Below are positions 12,713 to 23,096 of a stretch of DNA of 64,000 nucleotides, piece after piece; the first letter of the stretch is position 1, and every line of letters begins with the position of its first letter. The notes beneath the pieces were generated by a model, which was given only the letters and a program-made list of their open reading frames with translations, was not told the origin of the DNA and did not search any database. Source of the stretch: Malania oleifera (Eukaryota > Streptophyta > Magnoliopsida > Santalales > Ximeniaceae); the NCBI RefSeq assembly GCF_029873635.1, contig NC_080422.1, forward strand, positions 18,522,549 through 18,586,548, read 5' to 3'. Both the position numbers and the translations under genes were made by a program.

Positions 12713-13925
12713 CTAGACCCGTTTGCATTTTATACCTTTCTTTTTAAACAGGCAATCAAATTTTATGTGCCCTTTGTTTTTACACAAGACACGTGTGGTG
12801 TGAGTGTATGGACTAGAGGAGATACTAGCATAATGTTTAGATTCTCTTACAAAGTATCCCATGTATAGGTTCTTCCTTTTCCTATTTTCAATCCCATTAA
12901 AACCTATACCTTCTTTATCTAAAGTCATCTTTTGTGAACCTAAGAGCTTGTCAAAGTTTTCTTTACCTCTAGTGAATGTATGGATGATCTTATACTGGTC
13001 TTCTATTTTCTTTTCTAAATCTTGAATTTTTAAGTTCTCTAGACCTTTGCAAACATTCTGAAGTTTCATAAATTCTTTAGTCATATTGATTGCTTTATTT
13101 TCAACATCATGGATATGAAGATCCTTTTCATTTTCAATTGTAAGTTGGGATCTTACGTCTTTAAGCTCTTTTTACAGCATAGCATTCTTGTTTTCCAAAT
13201 TCATGATTTTCAAATCCTTTTCTTTATTAACAAGAATTTGTGATTCAAGTTCTTTCAATGATGCCTCATTCTTGTTTTGCAAAATAGTAGCGTTTAAGTG
13301 TTTTAACAAGAGACTTATGAGTTCTAACATATTCAACTTGCAATTCTACATAAGTTGGCATGCTTTCACTATCAGAACTATCACATGATTTAGAATCAGA
13401 TGCATCACAAGATTTATCACATGAATTATTACATGGATTATTTGATAAAGCAGAAGGAGATGAACTTACCTCATCGTCAGTTAAAGTTAGAAGGCACTGA
13501 TTTTCTTCACCATGATCCGTTGAGCTTGAATCAATGGGAGTGATAGCCTTTTCTTGCCCAGTTACTCCATACCTCTTTTCGAGTTCTTCCCATATTTCTT
13601 TAGTGTTTGTACATGCCCTTACTTCATGAAAGATATTAGTATTTAAGGCATAAAGTAGAATATTCATGGCGTCAAAATTCATTTGAAATAAATTCATATC
13701 ATTCTCATTTATCTCAATTTCAGATTTAGGAATATCAACATTATTGACAGTTTTCATAAGCATGATATTCCCTTGAGAAATAACTCTTCAAGTCCTCCAA
13801 TTCAATGATTTTATAAAAATAGTCATTCTAAGTTTCCAATCAGAAAAATTTTCACTAGAAAACATTAGAGGGTTTGCAGAGAACCTTACCCACAGACGAT
13901 TGGGATACACCAACACGAGCCATCA
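12713..13925 (-). pseudogene. gag: Copia gag remnant of element 2 (UBN2-like, acidic Cys-rich linker, zinc knuckle)
   Basis: The likely start is the ATG at 13925, whose first codons resemble the start of the element 1 gag. A frameshift soon follows. A capsid-type (UBN2-like) region then ends in EIWEELEKRYGV (13266-13763). After it comes an acidic linker built on repeated C-D-x-S-C units (NSCDKSCDASDSKSCDSSDS), then a coiled-coil-like lysine/glutamate-rich stretch, and at about 12730-12790 a zinc-knuckle-like motif, C-x2-KGHIKFDC. Gag forms the particle that packages the RNA. Frameshifts and stops break the frame at several points. Nothing after it looks like protease or integrase. Confidence 0.72.
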
Positions 13926-13971
13926 TGATCTTTTACAAAATAACGTTTAAGTCTAAGTAACCTGGATTTGA

Positions 13972-16069
13972 TATCAATCCCAAGAGGGGGGGGGGGTGAA
14001 TTGGAGATTTAAAAAATTTCCTCCTAGATTAGACTAATCTAGCAACAGTATAATGCAACCAAGGAGTAGTTCAAGTATATATGAAATTGTAGATACGATA
14101 TATTAAATAATTTTCAATACATACACCTCAATTTTGGGTACTTCTCAACTAGATACAATATAGTGGCAATCAGATATGTAGTATATTCAGTAAGGAAATT
14201 AAATCAAGCACAAAGTAGAGTACAATGCAGGAAATGTAAAACTGATACCGAATATGATATTGGGATTCGGTCAATCCTGCCTATGTCCCGGCCTTGGCAC
14301 ACCCTCACAAGGATTACACTATAAGCTCACTTAACGGGTAGAGCGGCACCTAAACAACTAGATCAATTAGAATAGGGCTGACCTCAACCTTTACATACAA
14401 TCCTTACCGGACTGAATTACTGCCCCCTCAGGCCATGCCTGGAATACAACAATATTTTCACAATACAAACAGAGTACAGTGATTATGCTTCTCAATCAAG
14501 CAGATATGTACGAAATGTAATCAATCAACCACACATCAACAGTATAGGTAATGTAAGCTCTGTGATGTGATTTTTGTGCAAGCAACACTCAACAAAATGT
14601 AATCACAAGTATGCTCAAGAGTGTATAAACAAGCTATTTCTTTGAAACAAGATATTCAAATCTCAATAATAAATAGGGTTTCAAAGATGCCGCAACAATA
14701 TTCAAATCAATTCAAAAAATATTTTCTTCAATGAAATACACTCAAGAGTTGTTTGAAAGATAATATAACTTGTAAAAAATATTTGCACACCAAAAATATA
14801 GTTATAGGAATCTTGCAATGACAATGCAAAGATCCTCAAGCTATTGAGTTTATCCCAACACAAGATTTATTAAACTTAAATCTGTGGAATAAACTTTGCC
14901 TAACTTCCTAAAATAAATCAATCAATCAAATGAGAGTATTAAGAAATCTATACTAAGCAATAGCACAAACAAGAACTCTCACAAAGCTAAGATTGATAAA
15001 AGGAATGAAGGTATGAGAGTGTTTGGAAGTGTTATAGGCAAAATAGAATTTTGAGTTTGAGAGGATTTTGCACTAATGATTTTCTTAATTTCTTACTAAT
15101 CCACACAAATGAGGCCTTATATATAGAAGTTAGGCAAATTATGACCGTTTAGGACATGTAAGATATTATTAGAATTGTTTAAAAATAATTTATAAATTTT
15201 AACCCTGTTCAAATATTTAACCTCGGTAAAAAAATAAGCAACTCGAGAGTTTTCAATTTGCTGAACCTTAGTTTGGTCACTTGAATAGACTCAGTTAAAA
15301 AAGCAGCTTTTGAACGTTCAGGTGCCCAAGTTTGGGTTCAGTTGGCTGAACCAAGGTGAAAATCATTTTGTCTGCGTTTCGGTCGCCTGGACTATCATTC
15401 GGTTGACCGAATTGAAGTGTTCAGTCACCCGGGGCTATTTTCAACATAAAGTTTAGTTGGCTGAGTTGGTGAGAAGAGTCACCTTAACTGTTCGGTCGCC
15501 CGTGGACGGTGCGGTCAATTATGTTCAGCCGCCCGAATCCAAGTCAACGTGTTGACTTATCCATGATGCGGTCGTCCGAGGTTCAGGCACCCGACCTTTC
15601 ACAATTTTTCCTATTAAGTCTATTTACACTTCAATTTATTCCCCTGATATTATATGTGATTATGGAGACTATTTTGTGCATTTGTGTAGGGATTTAAGGT
15701 CTTTCTAGGGTCATTTTGAAATGGTTCCTCAAATCCAGCGTCGATCGACCGAATACCTAAGGTCTTTTTAAGGTCTTGAGCTTACAATTACCTACATGCA
15801 TGACATGCAGATATTATTGCAGACATTTTCCTATATTTACTATTACAAACCAATTAAAAATGAATGCAAATACAATAGAAAAATAGGTCTTCATTCTTTC
15901 AATTCTTCAGACGCCATAAATAAAGCTTGATCTTCATAGTCTATATGACTTGCTTAAGTTAATACCAACAATGCATGCTAAGGATAAACCTGTTCAAGAA
16001 ACTTAATGCACAAGTGAGAAACATTGGTTTTGTCATAATCAAAACAGGATCAGACTCATAGAGTCAACA
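13972..16069 (-). repeat. 5' LTR of element 2 (sense 3' end eroded)
   Basis: It matches the left LTR of the element along most of its length. Array at about 15245-15600, TATA box at about 15117-15126, leader module at about 14254-14400, G(11) tract at about 13986-13996. The expected junction, a terminal TGTTAG next to a primer site, is missing: the LTR runs directly into TTTGATATCA at about 13968-13977. A few bases of the LTR end and part of the primer site appear to be lost or altered. Confidence 0.82.
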
Positions 16070-16270
16070 TCCCTGGTCGACGGAATTGAGCACTACGATC
16101 GACCAAACCACAAAAGTGGTCGATTGAATCTCTCGGGTTGCTCAATTTTTACCAAGGTTAAATTGGGTTATTTTTAATTAAACTTACTTAATCTTTTTCC
16201 AAAATACCCAGCTTGACCCCAATGGCTATAATTTTTCTCAATTCTATATATAGCCCTTTATTTGCAAAAT
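16070..16270 (+). repeat. 5' LTR of element 1, piece 2 (promoter segment)
   Basis: Matches about 25425-25600 of the 3' LTR. It keeps a short run of GTCGAC palindromes (16075-16140) and a TATATATAG box at 16243-16253. The corresponding place in the 3' LTR lacks the TATA segment. Confidence 0.87.
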
Positions 16271-16584
16271 TATTGACTTTTTTAGTCTGATCCTTGTTTT
16301 GATGTTGAGAAAGCACAAGTATCTCATGTGTGCATTTAGTGTTTTTGAATAAGTTTATGATTCAACACACACATGAGGTAAAGGACATGGAAGCCTGGAG
16401 GAATATAAAGATCATATTTTCTGGCATATTCCATAAAGACTGAAGAGCAAAAGACGAAGGCATTCATTTTAATTTGTATATGCATTTAATTTTAATATCT
16501 TGATCTGTAATAATGCATGCATCTTGCATGATATGTTTTAAATGCTTAGATGATCGTAGAATGACCATAGGAACCGAATGACCT

Positions 16585-17287
16585 TATGGCACCTTTCGGT
16601 CGATCGAAGGTTGACCAACGTCGAATTTTTAGGATTATTTCTCGAAGGCCTTAAACTAACCTTAAGACCTTGAATATTGCATACAAATGTCTCCCATATT
16701 CTTGAAAATAAGCATCATATAATTAGGGACACCATTATAAAGAGAAAAGGACCGAAAATGCCCAAATTGGCATGTTCGGTCAACCGAACTCAGTTATACT
16801 AAGATCCTCGGTCGACCGAACTCCCACTGGGTCAACAGGTTGACCTCTCGGTCAATCGACCAAATATATACAAGCAAGACATGGTCGACCGAATCTCCTC
16901 CGGTTAACAAGTTGATCTCCTAGTTGACCGACTAGAATTATATGGGCAACGCCCTAGTCGACTGAACCCCCACGTGGGAAATGCCAACTTTCCGGTCGAC
17001 CAAACCTCATAGTTCAAATTAACCCCGTCGACCGAACCGCACAGATATGGAAAATCGCCTTTGAAACCCTCAAGATGGTCGACCATACTTTCAGTTCAAT
17101 TTTTCCTTAGTCGACCGAACTGGACACTATGGTCTACCGAACCTCAAGTATGGTTGACTGAGCCTCTTGGGTTATTGAATTTTTTATCGCGGTAAACGAG
17201 GTTATTTTTTAATTAAACATCATTAATTTTTTTAAAAAATGACCTCCGTGTCCCCAATGATCATAATTTTCACAAACTCTATAAATA
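16585..17287 (+). promoter_or_regulatory. GTCGAC-core palindrome array and TATA box of the solo LTR
   Basis: More than a dozen GGTCGACC-like palindromes, many followed by GAAC, occur between 16585 and 17170. CTATAAATA at 17279-17287 follows by about 110 bp. Some units are eroded to GGTCAACC or GGTTGACC. Regulatory role inferred from position. Confidence 0.6.
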
Positions 17288-17897
17288 CCTCCTTATTACT
17301 CCAGATTAGTAACTTTGATTAACTTTAAAACCTCTCAAATCATTTTCTTAATCAAAGTTCCCCCACTCAAATTTTCATTGCAAAATCTTTTTGGGTTATA
17401 GTTTATACTCTCCAATCTCTTCCATTCATTATTTTGAAAATTGTTTTGAAGATAATATTTTACTTTGAGCATTTATTTAACACTCGTTTACATTTACTCT
17501 CATTTGCAATTTCATTTATTAAAATCGTTTTTTAGAGTAGCTTAAATATTTCTTCTGGTTATTTTTTTCTTGATAAATATTTTTTTTGGAGAAATTATTT
17601 ATTGCACAAATCCTTTTGAACTTTAACTCCAGATTCTCCAAATACTTTTATTTGTAGATATCTTTGTTGGGGAACATAATAATCATTTTATATATTCACA
17701 GTTTTATTTGTGCATTAATTATTTAGATAAGCACCCTTTACTATACTAAGCTCAAATCATATCATAAGAGAGTGCATGTCTCTTAGAGCTTTAATGTGTA
17801 CATTTCTGCTTGTATTTAGAAGCATTGTATTATGTACAAAAATTATTTTTCATGTACTGGTTGGGTTTAACTCGTTAATTGAACTGGGAGTCTCAAC

Positions 17898-18319
17898 TGT
17901 TGGGATTTTGTGGAGCCTAGTTATGTTTTGATTTGGATGACGACCCGACCTCTATTTAATTAGAGATTTCTATCCTAAGGCTTAGTCCATGGAGCGAAGG
18001 CTTGGGCCGTGAGCGGGGAAAATTTTTGGAGCCCATTCGGAACGGAACCCTAGGCGCAACATATAAAAGGGTGCTTTCGGGTGATTAGGGTTTCTGTGGT
18101 TGTATCCGCGAGAGAGAACGAGAGCGAGAGAATTGTATCGCCACACTCTCTGTGCTTTCTTCCTGATAATATTGAAATCTTTGCAACTCCGTGGACGTAC
18201 GCAAAATTGCCGAACCACGTAAATATTGTCTTGTGCTTGTGATTGAATTTTTCTTTGGCGTTATTCTTTCTCTATTTGTTTCTCACAGGTTTCGAGAATT
18301 TGTTCGTATATTCCTAACA
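17898..18319 (+). mobile_element. Short Ty1/copia-type solo LTR (TSD tcaac)
   Basis: 422 bp, TGTTGGGATTTTG...TTCCTAACA, flanked by tcaac at 17893-17897 and 18320-18324. It splits the leader module of the surrounding LTR, so it is the youngest layer in this part of the nest. A TATA-like box (ATATAAAAGG) lies at 18060-18069, followed by a purine-rich GAGAGCGAGAG leader. It has no sequence in common with the Sirevirus-like LTRs beyond its ends, so it is a different copia family. Confidence 0.9.
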
Positions 18320-18827
18320 TCAACCTCGTAAGTGAGACCGGTTCGGCTCAGTCTAATAATTGAGCTGGGGTTTTCCTCACCCCGTAAGGAGAGGATGTAA
18401 ACGGTTTTGGCTCCGCCCGGTTAAGTGAGCAGGTTTAGTGGAATCATTGGGGGGTATGCCCAAGGCGAGGATGTAGGCAGTATTGGCTGAACCTCGTTAA
18501 CAAATCTGTGCGTCATTTTCTCTCTATCTTATTTAAATTCATGCACTTAAATTTCAGCATGTGTATGAATGTTTGTTTAATTTCATAATTATTTGCATGT
18601 GTATGAATGTTTGTTTAATGTCATAATTATTTGTATACATGCATTTGATTTAAATAAGATATACTGCGCACGTGTATGTTTACTTTCACTGTTAAAATTT
18701 TTTTACATACACGCACTTACATTGAATGGGATATGGTATGTGGTGAATCAGTGTAAATATTTAATTTAGTCGAAAAGTTTTTAAAACCCAATTCACCCCC
18801 CCTCTTGGGTTCACACCAATTCCAACA

Positions 18828-19899
18828 AAAATTAAGAAGTGATTAGGGTTTGAGATTAGCAAAAATTTTCTAAAAATCTTTTTGACCAAAATCATCCATA
18901 CTCTCATATCTTTTCAATCCCATTTCCAAAATCTACCTCCTATACTCATCTAGCCACTTATTGTGAAAGAAGGTAGTGTTTGCATATTCTTCTTGTAAGC
19001 TAAACTCTCCTTTGTTCCTAGTTGATTATGTACTGATTTTTGGAGAATTGGCTAAGGTTTTTCCCATAATATTTCATTCATAAATATTTGATTGGAAAAA
19101 ACCCTTGTGAGGCTTAAGATCTTATATCCTCATTGCAAGATTCATAAGCTTGATTTGTTCTTTGATGAAAATATCTTTAGCAAGCTTAAAACCCTATTAT
19201 TTACTGTGCTTTACATTTGAGAAATATTTGTGTGATATTTGCTTAGGGTTATAATGACTGTTTGATTATTCACTCAAGAAGCATATTTTCTTAAGATTAA
19301 AAGTCTTAGTCTCCCAACATACATTGATAGACATTTAGTTGATAGTTAACACATTAATTAACAAAATCTCACTTAAGCTTAATATCCTATCATTAGTGAG
19401 TGCATTATTTGGTTGGTCATATTGGTACACATCTGTTTTGTGTGAGAAGCTTATTTGGTTGTACGCATTCATTGATTGTATTCCAGGCGTGCCCTGAAGG
19501 GGGCTTGATCTAACCCGTAAGGATCATTACGGTCTTCTCCACTCTACAAGGAGAGTGTGTAAAGGTTGAGGTCAGCCCCGTTAATTTGACTTGGTTGTAA
19601 ACGGTGCCGCTCCACCTGTTAAGTGAGTAGTAGTGGTATCCTCGCGCTTGCAAACTAGAGGCAGGGATGTAGGTAGTATTGGCCGAATCCTGATAACATT
19701 TCTTGTGTCTACTTTTATTTTATGCATTTAAATTTCAGCACTTGAATGTTTATGTTTTACTGTTGAGATTGATTGGGTTTGTAAACATATAGACATACCC
19801 TAGGTTTTGTTATTACTGGTGCTGAAATTTCATTGAACCTAGGAAGAAAATTTTAAATACCCAATTCACCCTCCTCTTGGGAATACACCAATTCTAACA
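18828..19899 (+). repeat. 5' LTR of element 1, piece 3 (R-U5 part)
   Basis: Collinear with about 25599-26681 of the 3' LTR. It holds the conserved leader module (about 19545-19700) and ends ATTCTAACA at 19899, directly before the primer site. Confidence 0.88.
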
Positions 19900-19915
19900 A
19901 TTAGTATCAGAGCCT
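19900..19915 (+). other. Primer-binding site, initiator-Met type
   Basis: ATTAGTATCAGAGC directly follows the LTR end. It matches the usual plant TGGTATCAGAGC site at most positions, so initiator tRNA-Met is the inferred primer. Confidence 0.75.
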
Positions 19916-19952
19916 CATGACATTGACTTAAATGTTTTTGCTTTAGATCGAG

Positions 19953-21139
19953 ATGACTCAAATTGGTGTATCCCCATTCGGAGAGGGACGATCACCTTCC
20001 AATCCTCCATTATTTTGTGGTATTGATTACACCACCTGGAAAATTAGGATGAGCATATTTGTTAAATCTGTGAACTGGAGGGCTTGGCAGGTGATAGATA
20101 AAGAAATTTGTATACCTGCAATTGAAAATGATAATAGTGTTATGCATGCAAATTGACATGCCATGTAATTACTATATTGCTCTTTAGATTCTGATATTTT
20201 TTTTGAGTTTGTGGCCTCCAAGAGTGCACAGGAAATCTGGGTTGAGTTTGAAAGGAAGTATGGAGTGACCCAGGAAAAGGAGATTGCACTTCAAATGTTT
20301 CAAGAACCAAAATGATCTGGTAGTGGCCAATCATGATCCAATTACATTGGTAGACGATGAGGTATATGATTCTGACTCTACCTCAGTTACTGATTTGTGT
20401 AATGAAGCATGTGATGATTCTTATGCTGAATCCTGTGATATATCATGTGTAGAATCATCAGTTGCCTATAATGACCGCTTTGACGATAATACATGTATTA
20501 ACTCATGTGATGCTTACTATAATAATTCTTACGCCAAAACATGTGATAATCTATATGATGAATCATATATTGCTTTTGATAATAATACCGTATATGATGC
20601 ATGCATTGAGTGTTATTATGAAATATCTGATGCTAAATCATGCAATAAATCCTATGATAATGGCATGCCCTCTAACAAGGAACTAGAATGTACTTTATTG
20701 AAAATGAATAAGCTTCTAGTTAGGGTATCTAAATAGAAAATATTTTTGAAAAATGAAAATAGAAGGTTGGCAAAACAATTAAAAGATCTAAGAAAATATC
20801 ATGCCACCTTAAAGAAGAAAAAGATCAAGCAAATATTGAAATTCATCAGCTTAAAGGAAGAAATATAGGATGATAAATCCTTAGAAATCAAAAGAAATAA
20901 ATTTTTTGAAAAAGGGTTCATACTCTAAATCCCTTAGTAATAAAAACTCAAATGTCTCTTCTAAACAAAATAGAACAAATAAGCAAACTCACTCGTATGA
21001 GCGTAATGATCGCTTAGGACTCATCGGTTTTGCTTATTTATGTAAGAGTGCCAGAGGTTTAAATAAGAAAATGATGTGGGTGATCTTGATAGCTAATTCC
21101 TCAGAGAGAGAAGGAGGAAGAAGTCAAACTGAATCATAG
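19953..21139 (+). pseudogene. gag: Copia gag remnant of element 1
   Basis: It starts with the ATG at 19953. The N-terminal motif PPLFCGIDYTTWKIRM and the later EIWVEFERKYGV are the usual landmarks of copia capsid (UBN2-like) proteins. TGA and TAA codons fall between them in the same frame, and a frameshift follows near 20284. Codons 20340-20690 encode an acidic linker with many C-D and S-C pairs (NSCD, SCDISC, TCDN). A lysine-rich, coiled-coil-like stretch follows (20700-20880) with more stops. The last piece (20906-21139) is basic and asparagine/serine-rich. The zinc knuckle cannot be made out. Instead of pol, the next feature is a promoter-like segment and a second ORF. Confidence 0.75.
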
Positions 21140-21299
21140 GATAAGCCATAGTGGGGTAGATGTAACCGACAGCTTGGGAAGTTGTTAAGCTTAGAAAACC
21201 TCTAGATTGATCCCCCCCCCCACCCCCCCTAAGTTGAAAAATCATGTGTTGCCCTTAAAGAAGGATTTTGGTCAAAATGTGGTGAAAAATGATGAAGTT

Positions 21300-21765
21300 A
21301 AGTGCGTTTGGCCGACCGTCCACAAGTGACCTAACATCTTCGGTCAACCGTGTGGTTGACTTTGACTCTTCAGTCGACTAACCATTTTGTACTGGCAAAC
21401 TTCGATTGATCGAACCCACTTTAGTCTACTCCTTAGTCAACCGAACTCGAAACCGAACGTTCTTCGGTCAACCAACCTTTTCAGAACAAAATCATCTTGG
21501 TCGACCAACCATAGGAAACCGAAACGTCATTTTAAGTTTCGGTCAACCATCCCTTACTTCAGTCGACCGAACATGTATGGTTTGTGAAGAATATGAAGCG
21601 TCCATCGACCGAACTTCCCCCTGGTCGACCAAACCTCACAGGTCTATATATATTTTCCGCGAGAAGAAGCTCATTTTCACCGTGAAATCGAGAGATTTTC
21701 CTTTGTTTCCTTAGGCATTCTTTTACATCCTTACCCTAGTACCAAAACTACTTCCACCAACCTCC
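21300..21765 (+). promoter_or_regulatory. Probable internal promoter: GTCGAC-core array, TATA box and 5' leader
   Basis: Between gag and the second ORF, about ten GGTCGACC/GGTCAACC palindromes lie at 21305-21640. A TCTATATATATT box follows at 21643-21652, then 110 bp of leader, then an ATG at 21766 in a CCTCCATGG context. The order and spacing copy the LTR promoter of the same family, yet this segment is internal. It could start a separate transcript for the second ORF. That is inference from layout; no transcript evidence is available here. Confidence 0.55.
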
Positions 21766-23007
21766 ATGGCCAGATCAAATGAGCATGATGATGCCTAGGA
21801 CATTGCCTATGCTCTGAATAACTGGGTCCTGTTAGAACAAGCTAGGATCGGATACGTGAGGGAGTTCCGCCCCAAGGAAGTGATACTGGGTAAGATTCTC
21901 AACCTTCAATTTATGGAACACCACTTCAAAAACATTATGGATATGTTCCAATTTCAGGGGTGGGAATCATTTATCACATATTAGTCCAATGGGCACTATC
22001 CCACATTTGTTGGATTATTTTACGCCAATCTAGGAAATGATGAGGATGGGTATTATTCTAGGGTTTTGGAGACCGAAATTAGATTCAACGCTGAGTATTT
22101 TTCATATATTCTGGACATAGGGTGGGGTGATTTTGAATGCCCTGATTTAGTAACCTCCTGGATAAATGAACAGGAGTTTACTATTGGGACATTCACAAAC
22201 TTGGTTATAACCAACCCTCTTGCAAATCCTAATCACCCTCCGAACTAGAGATCCTTCACCTCAGAGGCCAAGATAGTTCACCACTTGATTACATACAATA
22301 TTCTGCCTAAGGTAGGATTTAGGGTGGATGTTTATTTTCTCGACTGCTTTGTTATGTGGTGTATATTTGTGCGAAAGAAACTTGACCTGCTCAGTTTGAT
22401 GATTCGATGGATGAGGGCCAAGACTATTCGGCGTAGGATCATTATGCCCTATGGGGGAATCATGAACATATTATTTTTAGCAATGGACATTACCCAATCT
22501 AACATTGTTGTGCTAAAGAGGAAGAGGGGCACAAAAATGTTCTCCTTGGTTACCCTAAGATTGATGGAGTATGTGCTGGTTGGCAACATGTGGTTGCCCA
22601 CAGGGATTAGGAGACCAGGAGATCAAGAGGAGGCCCCACAGGAGATGCCTTCGCAGCCTGCATAGTCGACGAATGATGATCTGATAGGAGCCATCACTGG
22701 GTTTGCAAACTCATTTGCGCAATATAGAGATTCTCAGTTTCAAGTTACTCAGTCCATTTAGTTAGACATCAGGGAGCTGAGGGATATGGCTTCATCATCC
22801 AGTGCACAGTACTCTGCTCTTCGTGATGAGTTTAGGGAGTTCTCGATCTTTTCAGAGAGCAGGTACATGGAGCTAGAGAGGGTCATAGCTGTTAATTTCA
22901 GTGAGTTGAATGATCGCATCCATGAGTTGTAAGATGATAGAGATCGGATGACGATGGACTTTGACCCGGATGGAGGAGATGGCGCTGATGATGGGGGTGA
23001 CATATAG
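21766..23007 (+). pseudogene. Second ORF of element 1, resembling putative plant transposon protein (Transposase_32-like), six stops
   Basis: A single frame of 414 codons runs from the ATG at 21766 to a TAG at 23005. It has no frameshift but is interrupted by TAG at 21796, 21982, 22246, 22663 and 22759 and TAA at 22930. Recognisable pieces include the FYANLGND region, EYFSYILDIG and LITYNILPKVG, which resemble the domain called putative plant transposon protein (often found in plant repeats). The C-terminal part is a predicted helical stretch with repeated ELND/ELRD-like charges, and the protein ends in an acidic D/G-rich tail. Sireviruses can carry an extra ORF between pol and the 3' LTR, and this may be that ORF or a captured one. 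Function unknown. At least four of the six stops could come from CAG or CAA by C-to-T change. Confidence 0.6.
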
Positions 23008-23040
23008 ACACCGGGAGAGTACCTTGCAGGATCCGAGATC

Positions 23041-23096
<56 letters not shown>

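Larger units (their letters stand above)
7826..16069 (-). mobile_element. Sirevirus-like Ty1/copia element 2, lacking pol (TSD tccct)
   Basis: It begins TGTTAGCTTTGG at 7826 and ends GAGTCAACA at 16069, and tccct flanks both ends (7821-7825, 16070-16074). It sits inside the U3 of element 1. LTRs of about 2.1 kb (7826-9945 and about 13972-16069) enclose a 4.0-kb internal region that holds a broken gag (12713-13925) and 2.75 kb with no recognisable coding sequence. It has no pol, like element 1, and its 3' non-coding region shares several blocks with that of element 1. It therefore looks like a second non-autonomous member rather than a random decay product. Confidence 0.88.
16271..18827 (+). 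mobile_element. Solo LTR, Sirevirus-like Ty1/copia type (TSD aaaat), carrying a nested solo LTR
   Basis: It starts TATTGACTTTTTTAGTC, where the first G of the usual TG is changed to A, and ends CCAATTCCAACA. The repeat aaaat flanks it (16266-16270, 18828-18832). Removing the nested copy at 17898-18319 and its 5-bp duplication leaves about 2.13 kb, the usual LTR length here. It has its own palindrome array (about 16585-17170), TATA box (CTATAAATA at 17279-17287) and leader module (18330-18510). The U3 also contains its own GATGTTGA and CATGTGTGC blocks like the other family members. Confidence 0.9.
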
